64,000 nt of DNA, taken from NCBI GenBank assembly GCA_018402305.1, contig JAGYJE010000007.1:62001-126000 (forward strand). The letters run 5' to 3'. The notes beneath the pieces are model-generated. The model saw nothing but the letters and a program-made list of their open reading frames with translations, did not search any database and was not told the origin of the DNA. Every line of letters starts with the position of its first letter. The first letter of the stretch is position 1. The DNA is from Puniceicoccaceae bacterium (GTDB lineage Bacteria > Verrucomicrobiota > Verrucomicrobiia > Opitutales > Coraliomargaritaceae). The position numbers and the translations under genes were made by a program. Shown here in pieces: positions 48,270 through 61,605 of the stretch.

Positions 48270-49310
48270 TGAGCCCGCGGGCTGGTGTTGGCCTATGCAA
48301 ATGCAGTGCGCCCCCTTGACAATGTCCGTGCAGTCAAACCCCGTGGATCTCAAGCCCCGGGAAGCACTGCCCCAGTATTGCCAGCGCTGGCAATCTTTTT
48401 CCGGCTGACGGTAGGTGGGGACCAAGACAGCGCCATTTAAAACGATGAAATTGCGATAACTCGCTGCGAGAGGTTCACAGCCAGGATGATCGTCTGGTAG
48501 CGGGAGCGGCACCACGTCGTAGGGATCACCTGCAGACGTCCTGAAATCGCAAAGCCTCGCATGATTTTCTTCAACGCTTGCAATTTGGATCTGCAATTCG
48601 TCCATCGTCTCCGCAATCAAAATTCCTTCAGGACTGAAAAAGCGCGCTAAATTATCAATATGTCCATCCGTATCGTCCCCGTGGAGACCAGCGCGTAGCC
48701 AGAGCACTGTCTCGATCCCAATCCACTTTGGAGTTGGCTTTCAACGGTTTTTGACCGTCGTCGGGCCATTGCGATTTGATTGAGCAAAACGACCTCGGTT
48801 GTGAGCAGGCAACCGGCACCATTACTTTCCACAGCAACGGGCCTCCAGAACCTGGCATCAATGCAAAACAGCGCAGCCCAAGCTGCTTTGCCATCCATTG
48901 CGACGCGGCATCATCCCTTAGCCTGGTCAGGAAACTTCCCTGCCCCATGCATTGTAGCGCTAATCCGCTATGCAGACTTCAGACCGAGCATCCTGTACAA
49001 GGAAAAAGGGCCTGAAACCTGAATCCACACATCGTCCGTCTGATAATCATATACAACTCCACCCCGAAGCATCTCCTTTGCCGCCATCATTCGTCGCAAT
49101 TCGTCCTGTTCAGCCGCCGCCACTAAGACCCGAACCGGCTGGAAGCGAGCGGCCAAGACGTAGAGTGCCGCTAATTGCTCACGAACCGGTCGAAGCAATC
49201 CGGCCAAAGTGTTCTGCGGACGCTTGCGGAAGGAACCAGATTGCGCTTCCCTGTGGCTCCCACTCTGCGGGAAGCGAACTTAAGTCGTGGGGCGTTTCTG
49301 AGTCGGGCAT
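48270..49310 (-). pseudogene. aguA: Agmatine deiminase, frameshifted
   Basis: The first part has PAEWEPQGSAIWF-like sequence, then GPVAVESNGAGCLLTTEVVLLNQ, LWLRAGLHGDDTDGHIDNLARF and, near the end, VKGAHCICIGQHQPAG with the catalytic Cys region. The enzyme converts agmatine to N-carbamoylputrescine. Several frame changes are present in the N-terminal half; the C-terminal 200 codons are nearly open. It directly follows aguB, and its 3' end converges with argS. Confidence 0.8.
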
Positions 49311-49312
49311 GG

Positions 49313-50182
49313 CTAGGAATCAATCAGGCGTCTGGTTAGATTGCCGTAGCTGTCGATCCGGCGGTCCTGAAAAAGGGGCTGTGATGTGCATAGCCTCCAG
49401 CGTTCTCAAGCAAATCGCAATCGGCGGCTGCAATATGTTCCTGCCACCGGCGCCTGCTCCATGATTTGGCCATAGAAATCAGCGATGAAACTCTGCCCTT
49501 AAAACTCTGTTTCTCCTCCGTGCCGGTCCGATTTACAGTCGCCACGTAGCAGCCATAGCAGCCACAGCATGGCCCCGCTGGACAGCCTCCCATGCCGTGT
49601 GCTGCGCTTCACCGAGAGCCTCTTTCTTGGAGGCAGCCAACCGATAGCCGTTTGCAAAGAGGATTCCGCTCCAGCCAAGGCCGACAAGCGGGCCGCCTCC
49701 GGATACCACTGATCCCAGCAAATCAAGCACCCCGATACGCCTATGCTCGTATCCCAAACTTGTAGCCCAAATCTCCGGGCGTGAAATAGAATTTCTCCTC
49801 AAAACTGGGATCCTGAGGAATGTGCATTTTCGGTATTTACCAAATAGCGGCCATCCGCATCGATGACCGCAGCTGTGGTATTGCAGTAAACCCCGGCCCC
49901 CGTCGTTCAAAAGTGCCGCCACGATGACCACCCGAAGCTCAGCGGCAAGCGTCGCGAGACGATCCGTCGTCGGTCCCGGAATGGGCTCCGCCAAATCAAA
50001 AAGCGCCGATCCTGGACACGACAAAAATACGGGTGTTAAACAGCCCTGGTGCAGATAATTTGCACGCCGCCGGCTGCTGCTTCACGGATGCGTTTTACCG
50101 TATAATCAAGATCAGCGCTCGCACTGCCCTGCTCCCCGCCCTTGAATCAGAGCGATACGAACTGGGTCCGCTCAGCCCCCAT
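49313..50182 (-). pseudogene. aguB: N-carbamoylputrescine amidase, frameshifted
   Basis: Blocks MGAERTQFVSL, TVKRIREAAAGGVQIICT, GVLDLLGS/MICWDQWYPEAARLSALAGAE with the catalytic Cys in ICWDQWYPE, EALGEAQHTAWEAVQRGHAVA and ATVNRTGTE identify this nitrilase-superfamily enzyme, which makes putrescine from the aguA product. Several indels occur. Its ATG overlaps the hisG stop and its stop is two bases from the aguA start, so hisG-aguB-aguA form one operon. Confidence 0.8.
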
Positions 50183-51050
50183 CAATAAACAACCTTGTTC
50201 AGGGGATATCCACACTCCCTCCGCAACTGCTCTCTTCAGTTCTGACAGATCTCGCGCACAACCGTTTCATCGATGATCGTATCACCGCCACCCAGGCCTG
50301 GTCGTGTTGGTTAATCGTCGGATTCCGCAAGGCTGGCAAATCTGCCAGGATCGAATCGAGCTTCGACTTTTCAATATTCAGTTTTAAGCCCACTTTGGAA
50401 TGCGCTTCGAGCGCGGATTTAAGGAGCAGGCATGCTCTCGATTTTCCTGCGTTTCTCCGGTTGCTCCCACGCAGTCTTGTTGGCAATCAAACCGTGTTTG
50501 TGTAGAGCAGCGTGTCCACGATACGCAGTTTACTGGCGCGAATCGAATTACCCGTCTCCGTCAAATCCACGATCGCATCGACCAGATCGGGCACCTGACC
50601 TCTGTCGCAACTTCAAGAAAACCGACCTCTGCATTGACCCTGATATCTTTTAGGATACTGGCGCGTGATGTTGACCACCTCGGTTGCGATACGCTCCTCC
50701 AGATCCTTCACTTTACAGGCGATGCCCGGGCAATCGCGATAATCCACTTCGAGCGCTTGTTCGATGCACGACTATGCAATAAGATCGCACACCTCGACGA
50801 CGTCTGAGGCGTTCTCCCGCACACCCAGTCCTGGCCGGTGAGGCCACAGTCAAAATAAATCATGTTCGACGGTAGTGAATAACCTCCTGCGCACGAACAA
50901 AGCGGCCGTCCAGTTCGTCGCCGTCATCAATCGAGGGGCGATGAGCGGAACTCACCGAAATTTTAAATCCGGCCTTCCCAACAGGTTAATTGTGGCGTCC
51001 TGCAAGCGCCCCCTTCGGCAACCCAAGCATAAGTAAAGGCATTTTTCCAT
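50182..51050 (-). pseudogene. hisG: ATP phosphoribosyltransferase HisG, frameshifted
   Basis: Across frames one reads [66 protein letters not shown]-like and the C-terminal domain LLLKSALEAHSKVGLKLNIEKSKLDSILADLPALRNPTIN. This is the long-form enzyme of the first histidine step, with its regulatory C-terminal domain. Multiple indels interrupt it. It heads the hisG-aguB-aguA operon. Confidence 0.82.
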
Positions 51051-51196
51051 GACCGGAAACGCTAGCCCAACAAAATCAGGCACAAGATAAAAGCAAAATC
51101 CAGCAATGCCTGAATTAGCTGTGGCGGCATACCAAAATTCTCAGAGAACCATTGACAGTCGGAAGCGCCGACCCTACTCTCGCACTCTTATTGCAC

Positions 51197-51276
<80 letters not shown>

Positions 51277-51279
51277 GAG

Positions 51280-51306
51280 GCCCTCCAATTTTTTTGGGGG
51301 GCTTTA
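51280..51306 (+). terminator. Putative terminator after tRNA-Asn
   Basis: A 9-bp stem GCCCTCCAA/TTGGGGGGC with a 5-T loop begins seven bases after the tRNA CCA and is followed by TTTATT. It fits a Rho-independent terminator with a modest T-run. Confidence 0.6.
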
Positions 51307-51310
51307 TTCA

Positions 51311-51948
51311 TGTAATATTCTTAGTTCCCTAGCGGCATAATTCGTCCCATAGTGATTTCTGGTTTATCTGCCGTTTTTATTGCATAAGGGCAAAATATGA
51401 CACGGGCAATCGTTAGCGCTTACTGCTCACAGGATTACAGTCAACTCGCTAAAGGCTCGGCAGAGCAAGCGGAGGTTTCAATGCAAACAAGCTGATATGT
51501 GGATCTAAAGGCACATCAGAAGACCTCTGCATGCTGTAGATGGATGTGAGCGAAAGGGAGCTGAGTCTGCAAATGAAAAGGAACATCCAGAAGATCCAGG
51601 TCCAATGAAGGTTGTGCCGCCCAGCAAAAGCCCGCCAATCCTGTCCGGGGATGAATTCCATGAAGCCCTTATTGATGGGCTACTCTGCATGGTGCAGCAA
51701 AGGAAAGATGGCAAAGTTTGGTCAGTGTCTTCCCATGTAAGTTTTAGACCGTTTGAACGCTTTATTGATCATGACTCACACCTTCCTAAGTTCACTTCAG
51801 TCAGTTTGCATCCTCTTTAGCGGTTGCGCGAGCTCTTATAAAACTATGCACACAAACCATCCCTGACGACTTTTATTTACAAGCACTGCGAAGCAGCGAC
51901 CCTCTTAGGAATGCGCCCAAAACCTGTGGAAGCGGAAAGCGAGGCAAG
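51311..51948. other. Unassigned stretch between tRNA-Asn and the NTF2-like remnant
   Basis: About 640 bp without a gene I can support. Short open frames of about 70 codons exist on both strands (51449-51661 and 51605-51820), but none resembles a known family. Given the damage around it, a broken gene may be hidden here. Confidence 0.4.
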
Positions 51949-52360
51949 ATGATCGAGCGAGTTAAGCAGCTGTTTAGTCATTACACCCGCGAGAATCTGG
52001 AAGCACTTGACTGAAGTATGCTGAGTGGAGGTTTATCGATGCTTTCGCTGAACAGCGCGGGGCTGAGGCTATCTGTATAGAGGCTGTGGTGGACTCGCTC
52101 CTCTTCAACTCAATGCAGAGTTCGTTCTTTAACCAGGTGGCCCCGCAGTGGGAGCGACTGCGCTTTGACTGGACGATGCGCTGGGATTGCAAACTCCCCC
52201 CCCAATACCTGAGGTGTCGATTGGGGTGAGTCATATGCGCTTCAACTCAGAAGGTAAGGTGATCTTCCACCAGAATTACTAACCCAATGATATTGTTTAT
52301 CGCCGGATTCCGATCGCACGTCAGCTCATCGCCTACGTCAAGAAGCAGCTTTTAATTTAA
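51949..52360 (+). pseudogene. NTF2/SnoaL-like protein, interrupted
   Basis: The frame starts MIERVKQLFSHYTRENLEAL and is interrupted by a stop soon afterwards. Other frames continue with WRFIDAFAEQRG, SSFFNQVAPQWERLRFDW, SIGVSHMRFNSEGKVIFHQNY and PIARQLIAYVKKQL. The WRFIDAF and HQNYWNP-type pattern is that of NTF2-fold small-ligand or isomerase-like proteins (about 135 residues). Its role is unknown. Confidence 0.65.
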
Positions 52361-52413
52361 GCTGATTTGGCTGAGCTGATTTGGCTAAGCTTATTTGGCT
52401 GATCCCGCCAACC

Positions 52414-53694
52414 TTAACGTCCATCTTCTGCTTCGCCGATAAAGTCCTGTTTCATCCAGTATTGCAGGCAATCGGGCACCTTGACGCGGCCGTCGGCCTG
52501 CCGATTGTTTTCCAGGATGGCTGCGAGCACCCGGGGCACCGCAAGAGCGGAGCCGTTCAAGGTGTGAGCGGTCATGGGTTTACCATCCGGCCCGCGGTAG
52601 CGGATACCAGCCCGCCGGGCCTGAAAGTCGGTGAAATTCGAGCAACTGGAGACCTCCAACCAGCGCTTTTGCCCAGCCGCGAAAACTTCAAGGTCGTATT
52701 GCTTGGCGTGGGGGAAGCCAATATCACCGGTGCACATGCGGAGCACGCGGTAGGGCAACTCAAGCTTTTGCAAGAGGGCTTCGACATTCTTCCGAAGCTT
52801 TTCCAGCTCCTCCATTGAGCTCTCGGCAGCGGTCCACTTGACCAACTCGACCTTATCAAACTGGTGCAGACGATTCAGGCCGCGCACATGAGCTCCCCAG
52901 CTCCCTGCCTCACGACGGAAGCAGGGTGTGTAAGCGCAGCGATAAATCGGCAATTGGTCCGCATCCAGAATTTCGTCGCGATAGAAATTAGTCACCGGCA
53001 CCTCGGCGGTGGGGATCAGGTAGAGCCCCTCATTTTCATCGACATACATTTGCCCCTCCTTGTCGGGAAGTTGGCCTGTGGCCGTGGCACTGTCGGCGTT
53101 GACAACGATCGGAGGCAGCAGTTCCTCGTAGCCATTTGCCCGGGCCTCTTCGAGGAAAAAGTTGACCAGCGCACGAACCAGCCGCGACATTTCCCCAACA
53201 TAGAAGGGAAATCCCGCGCCGGCTGTTTTGACGCCACGCGCAAAATCAACCCGCGACTCAAACCACGGGATATCGAAGTGCGGCAACGCATGGGGAAAGG
53301 CCGCATCGGCATCGCCCCAGGTCGAAGCCACCTCATTCTCGTCCTCCCCCTTCCCTACCGGCACGGAGGGATCCGGCAGATTGGGGATGGACAGAAAGGC
53401 TTCCTGAAAGGCCTCGTCGGCGGCCTTCGCCTCTGCTTCGAGCTCTTTCGCCCGGGCCGCGATGGTCTTCATACGTTTGACGGCCTCCATGAACTCCGGC
53501 GAGCCCTTGGCCAGCGCAGCCATCTCAGTATTCGCGGCCTTTTGTTCGGCACGGGCTTGCTCGGCCTCGGTGATTTTTGAGCGACGGGCAGCATCCAGAG
53601 TCAGGACCGCATCGATATCGGTCTTGAATTTCTTATGGGCAATGGCAGCGCGGACGAAGTCCGGTTGCTCGCGGAGTAACTTAATATCAATCAT
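52414..53694 (-). CDS. serS: Seryl-tRNA synthetase
   Basis: The 426-residue class II synthetase charges tRNA-Ser. It has the N-terminal coiled-coil tRNA-binding arm (about 30-105), motif 2 in CFRREAGSWGAHVRGLNRLHQFDKVELV, EVSSCSNFTDFQARRAGIRYR and motif 3 NGSALAVPRVLAAILENNR. Length is standard and the gene is undamaged, marking the right edge of the broken block. tatC lies 76 bp upstream on the same strand, so they may share a transcript. Confidence 0.96.
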   Translation of the reverse strand: MIDIKLLREQPDFVRAAIAHKKFKTDIDAVLTLDAARRSKITEAEQARAEQKAANTEMAALAKGSPEFMEAVKRMKTIAARAKELEAEAKAADEAFQEAFLSIPNLPDPSVPVGKGEDENEVASTWGDADAAFPHALPHFDIPWFESRVDFARGVKTAGAGFPFYVGEMSRLVRALVNFFLEEARANGYEELLPPIVVNADSATATGQLPDKEGQMYVDENEGLYLIPTAEVPVTNFYRDEILDADQLPIYRCAYTPCFRREAGSWGAHVRGLNRLHQFDKVELVKWTAAESSMEELEKLRKNVEALLQKLELPYRVLRMCTGDIGFPHAKQYDLEVFAAGQKRWLEVSSCSNFTDFQARRAGIRYRGPDGKPMTAHTLNGSALAVPRVLAAILENNRQADGRVKVPDCLQYWMKQDFIGEAEDGR

Positions 53695-53770
53695 GAGGAA
53701 AGGTTGGAAAAGCAGACAGGACTACGGCGACAGTCAAGCCAGCAAACGCGAGCGGAACGAGTCACATACC

Positions 53771-54598
53771 CTAATCGAGATCATCCCAATCGGCCAGTTC
53801 GGCTTCGCGGCGCTTTTTCTCGACCCGCGCGCCCACCCAGATAGCGAGTTCATAAAGGGCATACATGAAGCCAGTCGTAATGGGCAAAGAGACAAAGTCG
53901 CCCCCCGGGGTCATAAACGCTGAGAAAACCATGAGGCCTACGAAGACCGCCCGCCGTATGGCTCTAAGCTTTTCCACCGGAATGACGCCGAGATAGACCA
54001 GAATGACAATAATGAGCGGAAATTGAAAGAAGGCACCGGTGGCCAGGGAGAACCAGACCACCATGTTGTAATAATCCGAGGCCGCCCAAAACAGATCAAA
54101 GCCAAAAAACATGTTAAGCCGCACGGAAAAAGTAAGGGTGAGCGGCAGAATGACAAAGAAGGCGAAAAACACACCCGCGAGGAAGAGCAGAAACGCGGCA
54201 AAGCAGGCAGGGCCCAGAACTCTTCTTTCCTTCTCGGTCAGACCCGGCGCCACGAATGCGCCCAGGAAGTAGAGTCCAAAAGGCATCGACAAAGTCAGGC
54301 CCGACAAAAAGGCTATTTGAATAAAAACGGAGATCACCCCCATGGGCCGATAAGTGATAAGATTCTCATCGGCCAATTCGGCCGAGCCATAAGCCGCCAC
54401 AATGGGATACTTCAGCCACTGAGCGATGTCACCGATAAAAACCGTGGCCAGAGCGATCCCGACAAAAAAAGCAATTAGGCTCCGCCCGACCGTCCAGCGA
54501 AAATCCTCCAGATGCTCTAGGAAACTCATGCCCCCTTCGGGCGCCTCATCCTCATAGGGGTCCTCCGGTTTTTCGTCGCTTTTCGGGTCGTTTCTCAT
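53771..54598 (-). CDS. tatC: Twin-arginine translocase subunit TatC
   Basis: The 275-residue inner-membrane protein recognises twin-arginine signal peptides for export of folded proteins. After an acidic N-terminal extension (about 22 residues, [18 protein letters not shown]) comes [21 protein letters not shown], the conserved first cytoplasmic segment and helix. Then follow about five more helices, with [23 protein letters not shown] and [14 protein letters not shown] conserved. No tatA or tatB lies adjacent, so those are elsewhere. It is divergent from ppdK. Confidence 0.94.
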   Translation of the reverse strand: MRNDPKSDEKPEDPYEDEAPEGGMSFLEHLEDFRWTVGRSLIAFFVGIALATVFIGDIAQWLKYPIVAAYGSAELADENLITYRPMGVISVFIQIAFLSGLTLSMPFGLYFLGAFVAPGLTEKERRVLGPACFAAFLLFLAGVFFAFFVILPLTLTFSVRLNMFFGFDLFWAASDYYNMVVWFSLATGAFFQFPLIIVILVYLGVIPVEKLRAIRRAVFVGLMVFSAFMTPGGDFVSLPITTGFMYALYELAIWVGARVEKKRREAELADWDDLD

Positions 54599-54778
54599 TT
54601 CTGCTAGGTGATAGCCTCATTTTCAGGTGACGGGCAAACCTGAAACGCCGTTTTTTTCATTGGTGCTCTAATCCGTTGACAGCTATGGGTAAATGCATTT
54701 GCTCCACCTCTTTCCTTAGCCGCAGCCTTTATGCTGCGAAATTATCACAATCCGATCCACCTAAAAGGTCGTCAAAAT

Positions 54779-57529
<2,751 letters not shown>

Positions 57530-57554
57530 GACAGAGACAAGGGAAATTTAACAA

Positions 57555-57585
57555 AGCCCTCCCGCCAAAGCAGGAGGGCTTTTTT
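57555..57585 (+). terminator. Rho-independent terminator after ppdK
   Basis: The 8-bp perfect stem AGCCCTCC/GGAGGGCT with a 10-base loop is followed by a run of T. It lies 26 bases after the ppdK stop and is a textbook intrinsic terminator. Confidence 0.92.
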
Positions 57586-57634
57586 GTGTTTGTTGAGACT
57601 CGGCCCTATAGCTGCACTGCTCTGCAAAACCAAC

Positions 57635-58010
57635 GTGGCGTCCGAGCTCGCTCGGGCCTTCAGCGTTGTAGGCCGTCCGCTAAGTCAACCGAATCAGCAA
57701 ACCGCAAGCCCGCGCGAGCGCGGACACCACAAACCCAGCGTGGCGTCCGAGCTCGCTCGGGCCCCCAGCGTTGTAGGCCGTCCGCTAAGCCAACCGAACC
57801 AGCAAACCGCAAGCCCGCGCGAGCGCGGACACCACGAAACCAGCGTGGCGTCCGAGCTCGCTCGGGCTCGCAGTGTTGTAGGCCGTCCGCCAAGGCTAGG
57901 CGGCTTGGCAAACCGCAAGCCCGCGCGAGCGCGGACACCACCAAACCAGCGTGGCGTCCGAGCTCGCTCGGGCTTACGGCCTTGTTGGCGGACGGCAGAA
58001 CTCCCGAAGC
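57635..58010. repeat. REP-like array 1: four ~105-bp palindromic units
   Basis: Units begin at 57635, 57740, 57845 and 57951 (period 105, 105, 106). Each opens with GTGGCGTCCGAGCTCGCTCGG, has a central GTTGTAGGCCGTCCGC and closes with AAGCCCGCGCGAGCGCGGACACCAC-like sequence (split here: AAGCCCGCGCGAG, then CGCGGACACCAC). The opening and closing arms are near inverted repeats, so each unit can fold into a long hairpin. The fourth unit is truncated and runs into the rdgB 3' end. Confidence 0.92.
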
Positions 58011-58582
58011 GAATGAGCTGCCCTCGCGCGGTGACTCAAACAAGCTTTCAGTGCATCCCCCAGTTCCGCAAAACTTTTTTGATAACCCACCGGCACAAAG
58101 ACCGGATCATAGCCGAAGCCAGAACTACCTGAGGGTACCTCTGCGATGTGTCCCTCGCAGGCACCCTCGAAGCAATGCTCGTTGCCGTCGGAATCAATCA
58201 AGCAGAGCGCACATCGAAAACGCCCGCCGCGGTTACCGGCAGGCACGCCCTGCAAAGCTTTGAGCAGCTTATCGACATTCTCAGAGTCGGATGCCAACTC
58301 GCCGGCATAGCGGGCCGAATAAATACCGGGCGCTCCGCCAAGCGCATACACTTCCAGTCCGGAATCGTCGGCCACGATCCAGGCATCTGCGGGTGCAAGC
58401 CCCCGCAGCGCCCGAGCTTTGATTGCGGCATTCGCCGCAAAGCTGACTCCGTCCTCGACAACAAGCGGCATGCCCCCGCAAATCGAGGCCGAGCAAAGTT
58501 CGAATCCACATCCGGCGAGCAAGCTCTCGAACTCCTCAACCTTGTGTGAATTTCCCGTGGCGACGATAAGCTGTTTCATCAT
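57974..58582 (-). CDS. rdgB: XTP/dITP diphosphatase (RdgB/HAM1)
   Basis: The 202-residue enzyme hydrolyses non-canonical purine nucleoside triphosphates such as dITP and XTP. Typical blocks are [56 protein letters not shown] and [15 protein letters not shown], with C-terminal [14 protein letters not shown]. The last seven residues (CRPPTRP) are read from the invading repeat unit rather than from family sequence. Its ATG overlaps the ribD stop by one base, so the two are coupled. Confidence 0.94.
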   Translation of the reverse strand: MMKQLIVATGNSHKVEEFESLLAGCGFELCSASICGGMPLVVEDGVSFAANAAIKARALRGLAPADAWIVADDSGLEVYALGGAPGIYSARYAGELASDSENVDKLLKALQGVPAGNRGGRFRCALCLIDSDGNEHCFEGACEGHIAEVPSGSSGFGYDPVFVPVGYQKSFAELGDALKACLSHRARAAHSLREFCRPPTRP

Positions 58583-59700
58583 TATTCAATAAATCCACGG
58601 ATGAGGCGATCCTCTCCGAACGTATCCATTTTCAGATTACGCAAGTGAATCGCAGCATCTATAGTATCTGTATTACGCGGCGAGCCGATGCCCGGTACCG
58701 CCGCATCGCAAAGAAACTTTGGTGCCTGATAAACAAAAGCATAGTCAGCCCGCCGTTCTTCGATGAGAAAAGTGGCCAACTGTGGCCCCGTTTCGATGTA
58801 GACTCCGCAAAGCCCGGACTCCGCACAGCACTGCCGGAAGGCAGACCAATCAAAATACCCACCCTTCGCAGGCAAGCACCAGAGCCGCAAGCCGAGTGAA
58901 TCGGCACGGCCCTTGGCGGCCTTCGCAACCTCGGATTGACAGACAACAACGGTCCGATCCGCAAAGGCATCGGTGTAGAGTTTCGGCAAGGGATTCTGAT
59001 CCAGCGTGCGCAATGAATGGTCGAAGACGAAACGCACCGGGCACCAGACCTCCGAATCCAGTCGCGCGGTCAAACTGGGATCGTCAGCCAGCACGGTGCT
59101 GGCCCCCACCGCGATAGCCGGAAAGTAACGACGCCACCGCATCACGTCCGCCCGCGCGGCCTCACCTGTCACCCATTTGGAGTGCCCGGATGCGGCGGCG
59201 AATTTACCATCCAGCGTGAGCGCCATCTTCGCCGCGATGAGCGGCGTGCCCCGCGTGATCCAGTGGTTAAAGATCAAATTCAAGTCGGTGCAATCGTCGC
59301 CTAAGACACCGGAAACGACTTCAATGCCCGCTTCGCGCAAAATGGAGAGTCCACGCCCTGCATGAGCTGGATTGGGATCCTCCACACCCACCACGACACG
59401 CGCAAAGCCAGCCTCGATAATGGCGTTGGTGCAGGACCCAGTCCGACCGGCGGTGCTACAGGGTTCCAGCGTTACGTAGAGCAAGGCCCCCGCATCGGGT
59501 CGCCGTCCCAGGGCTTTGAGGGCGGCGACTTCCGCGTGGTCCTGCCCCGCGGCGGTATGCCATCCTTCTGCCACGACGGCGCCTCCCTCGACAATGACAG
59601 CACCCACCATTGGATTCGGGTGCGTTTGTCCCCAGGCCCGCCGCGCCAGTTCCAGAGCGCGACGCATGAAATACCGATCGTCTAGCCTAACTTCGCTCAT
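58582..59700 (-). CDS. ribD: Bifunctional riboflavin biosynthesis deaminase/reductase RibD
   Basis: The 372-residue protein performs the second and third steps of riboflavin synthesis from GTP. The N-terminal cytidine-deaminase-type domain (1-145) has the zinc site HAE (55-57) and [11 protein letters not shown] (C81, C90). The C-terminal reductase domain shows [30 protein letters not shown] and [22 protein letters not shown]. Length is typical. It lies between the metallo-beta-lactamase-fold gene (4-bp overlap) and rdgB (1-bp overlap). No riboflavin riboswitch is seen upstream. Confidence 0.95.
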   Translation of the reverse strand: MSEVRLDDRYFMRRALELARRAWGQTHPNPMVGAVIVEGGAVVAEGWHTAAGQDHAEVAALKALGRRPDAGALLYVTLEPCSTAGRTGSCTNAIIEAGFARVVVGVEDPNPAHAGRGLSILREAGIEVVSGVLGDDCTDLNLIFNHWITRGTPLIAAKMALTLDGKFAAASGHSKWVTGEAARADVMRWRRYFPAIAVGASTVLADDPSLTARLDSEVWCPVRFVFDHSLRTLDQNPLPKLYTDAFADRTVVVCQSEVAKAAKGRADSLGLRLWCLPAKGGYFDWSAFRQCCAESGLCGVYIETGPQLATFLIEERRADYAFVYQAPKFLCDAAVPGIGSPRNTDTIDAAIHLRNLKMDTFGEDRLIRGFIE

Positions 59701-60329
59701 CCGCGGACGAAGGGATTACCAGACTTTTCGGCAGCGACCGTTGTAGTAGGGCCGTGTCCCGGATACAAGGTAGTTGCGTCGGGCAATGTATAGATCTGGC
59801 TCTTGATCGACTGCGAGAGCACCGCCACGTCCCCACCCGGCAAGTCGTAGCGCCCCACACTGCCCCGGAAAATAGCGTCGCCTGGAAAGGCCGCTGATTC
59901 CCGGCCAAGGTAGATCAATACATTCCCCGGACAATGCCCCGGCACATGACGGATCTCCATTTCCGTAGTGAGCAGTTTGAGAACATCGCCCCCCGCGATC
60001 CAATGGTCGATGGGTACTGCCTGAAACTCAAGTTCCGGCATGGCGTAGCTTGCCATAACCGATGGATTGGCAAACATCAGCGCATCCGCTTTGTGCCCAT
60101 AAACTGGCACCCCGGCATTGGCGAATTTGTAGCCGTCCAGCATGTGGTCCCAATGTCCATGCGTCAGGATTAAGGCCACGATTGCGCAGTCGTGCTTTTT
60201 TGCGGTTCGCGTGGCCCATTCAAAAGCCTCGGTGGGCGCGTCGATAATGACACACGCCTTCAAGTCGGTGTCGATCAAGGCAAATGCATTGGTGCCGATA
60301 GGCGGAAGTTCCTGGGATTCGATAATCAT
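59697..60329 (-). CDS. Metallo-beta-lactamase-fold hydrolase (glyoxalase II-like), copy 1
   Basis: The 210-residue protein has the dinuclear zinc motif LTHGHWDHM, then RHVPGHCPGN and a terminal YPGHGPTTTV, the layout of small glyoxalase II-like hydrolases. MIIESQELPPIGTNAFALID is the usual start, so the internal ATG was used rather than the longer open frame. It overlaps ribD by four bases. It is related to the larger protein at 62089-62907, whose C-terminal end (PGHGPVTTVGNERTRNPF) closely matches here (PGHGPTTTVAAEKSGNPF). The substrate is unknown. Confidence 0.87.
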   Translation of the reverse strand: MIIESQELPPIGTNAFALIDTDLKACVIIDAPTEAFEWATRTAKKHDCAIVALILTHGHWDHMLDGYKFANAGVPVYGHKADALMFANPSVMASYAMPELEFQAVPIDHWIAGGDVLKLLTTEMEIRHVPGHCPGNVLIYLGRESAAFPGDAIFRGSVGRYDLPGGDVAVLSQSIKSQIYTLPDATTLYPGHGPTTTVAAEKSGNPFVRG

Positions 60330-60426
60330 CGAAACGAGCGTGCCGCAGTCGGCGGGATATTCAATTCGGAATTGAACTGATTTCCAACACATCCTAGGCG
60401 GTGACTTTGGTTGGCTTCCTTCTCAA

Positions 60427-60975
60427 GTGGCGTCCGAGCTCGCTCGGGCTCGCAGTGTTGTAGGCGGTCCGCCAAGGCAACGCGGCTTGGCAGGACGCAA
60501 GCCCGCGCGAGCGCGGACACTACAAACCCAGCGTGGCGTCCGAGCTCGCTCGGGCTCGCAGTGTTGTAGGCCGTCCGCCAAGGCTATGCGCCTGGCAGGA
60601 CGCAAGCCCGCGCGAGCGCGGACACTACAAACCCAGCGTGGCGTCCGAGCCCGCTCGGCTCGCAGGTATTGTAGGCCGTCCGCCAAGGCAACGCGGCTTG
60701 GCAGGACGCAAGCCGCGCGAGCGCGGACACTACAAAACCAGCGTGGTGTCGGAGCTCGCTCGGGCTCGCAGTGTTGTAGGCCGTCCGCCAAGGCTAGGCG
60801 CCTGGCAGGACGCAAGCCCGCGCGAGCGCGGACACCACAAACCCTACGTGGTGTCCGAGCCGCATCGGCTCGCAGTGTTGTAGGCCGTCCGCCAAGGCTA
60901 GGCGGCTGGCAGGACGGCCGCGCGAGCGCGGACACCACAAAACCTAGGCGAGCCCGCGCGAGCGCGGACAGCATA
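60427..60975. repeat. REP-like array 2: five ~105-bp palindromic units
   Basis: Units begin at 60427, 60533, 60638, 60743 and 60848, the same family as array 1, followed by a partial closing arm. The central segment varies between units (AAGGCAACGCGGCTTGG or AAGGCTAGGCGCCTGG). The array ends about 65 bp before the transposase start, in the same orientation as array 1. Confidence 0.93.
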
Positions 60976-61041
60976 AACCAAAACACACAATTCAAAAATA
61001 ATTAGCTTCACTCAAAAACGAGCATCGAACAGCTTACTCAT

Positions 61042-61605
61042 ATGGCAATTTGGTCACATACAGGTAAGGACAAGCTACGAAGAGGGCGTGTTTCAATACC
61101 GTTTGCCCGCTATTTCATAACAATGTGTGTGGAAGATCGCGTGCCGAAGCTAACTTCTGGAGACCTACCAAACTCAATTCTCTGCTTACTGCGCTCCATG
61201 CACCTTGAAGGGGACATCGAGGTTATCTGTGCAACAACAATGCCGGATCATTTCCATATACTTTATCGATTGGGTCAGCAACTTTCGCTCAGTCAGGTTC
61301 AGGCTAAGATAAAATCAAAAACGAAGGCCAGCTTGGCGACTCAAGCAATCGCGTGGCAGGAGAATTATCATGAGCACCGCCTTCGCTACATAGTTTCGAT
61401 GGATAGTTTTGCCCGATATATTTACCTAAACCCCTACCGGAAAGGATTGCTCCAGAAAGACAAAGTATGGCCACACTGGATCCTTAACAAAAACCACCGT
61501 CCCGAATTCACAGCTCATTTACTCAAAGGAAACCGACCCCCGCCCGAATGGCTCGAGACTCCCGATACCGCACAAGCTCTGGTGGATGCCGACCGTGACC
61601 TGTAG
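61042..61605 (+). CDS. REP-associated tyrosine transposase (RAYT, Y1_Tnp)
   Basis: The 187-residue protein is an HUH single-strand transposase: the metal-binding MPDHFHILY (H70, H72), an alpha-helical QVQAKIKSKTKA stretch, and RYIYLNPYRKGL with the candidate catalytic tyrosine (Y126 or Y128). RYFITMCVEDR near the N terminus is typical of RAYTs. It is intact. Arrays 2 and 3 flank it directly; its TAG stop abuts the first unit of array 3. RAYTs are thought to mobilise REP hairpins. Confidence 0.92.
   Translation: MAIWSHTGKDKLRRGRVSIPFARYFITMCVEDRVPKLTSGDLPNSILCLLRSMHLEGDIEVICATTMPDHFHILYRLGQQLSLSQVQAKIKSKTKASLATQAIAWQENYHEHRLRYIVSMDSFARYIYLNPYRKGLLQKDKVWPHWILNKNHRPEFTAHLLKGNRPPPEWLETPDTAQALVDADRDL

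Noticed and set aside
54676-54704. TTGACA element upstream of ppdK as a sigma-70 promoter
   Set aside because: The -35-like hexamer is perfect, but no acceptable -10 hexamer lies at 16-18 bp spacing, so I do not list it as a promoter.
60423-61005. Long open frames of 190 codons on both strands (Arg/Ala-rich) at 60423-60995 and 60427-61005
   Set aside because: The REP unit is about 105 bp, a multiple of three, so any open frame in one unit stays open through the array. The translations simply repeat the same ~35-residue segment and have no family resemblance.
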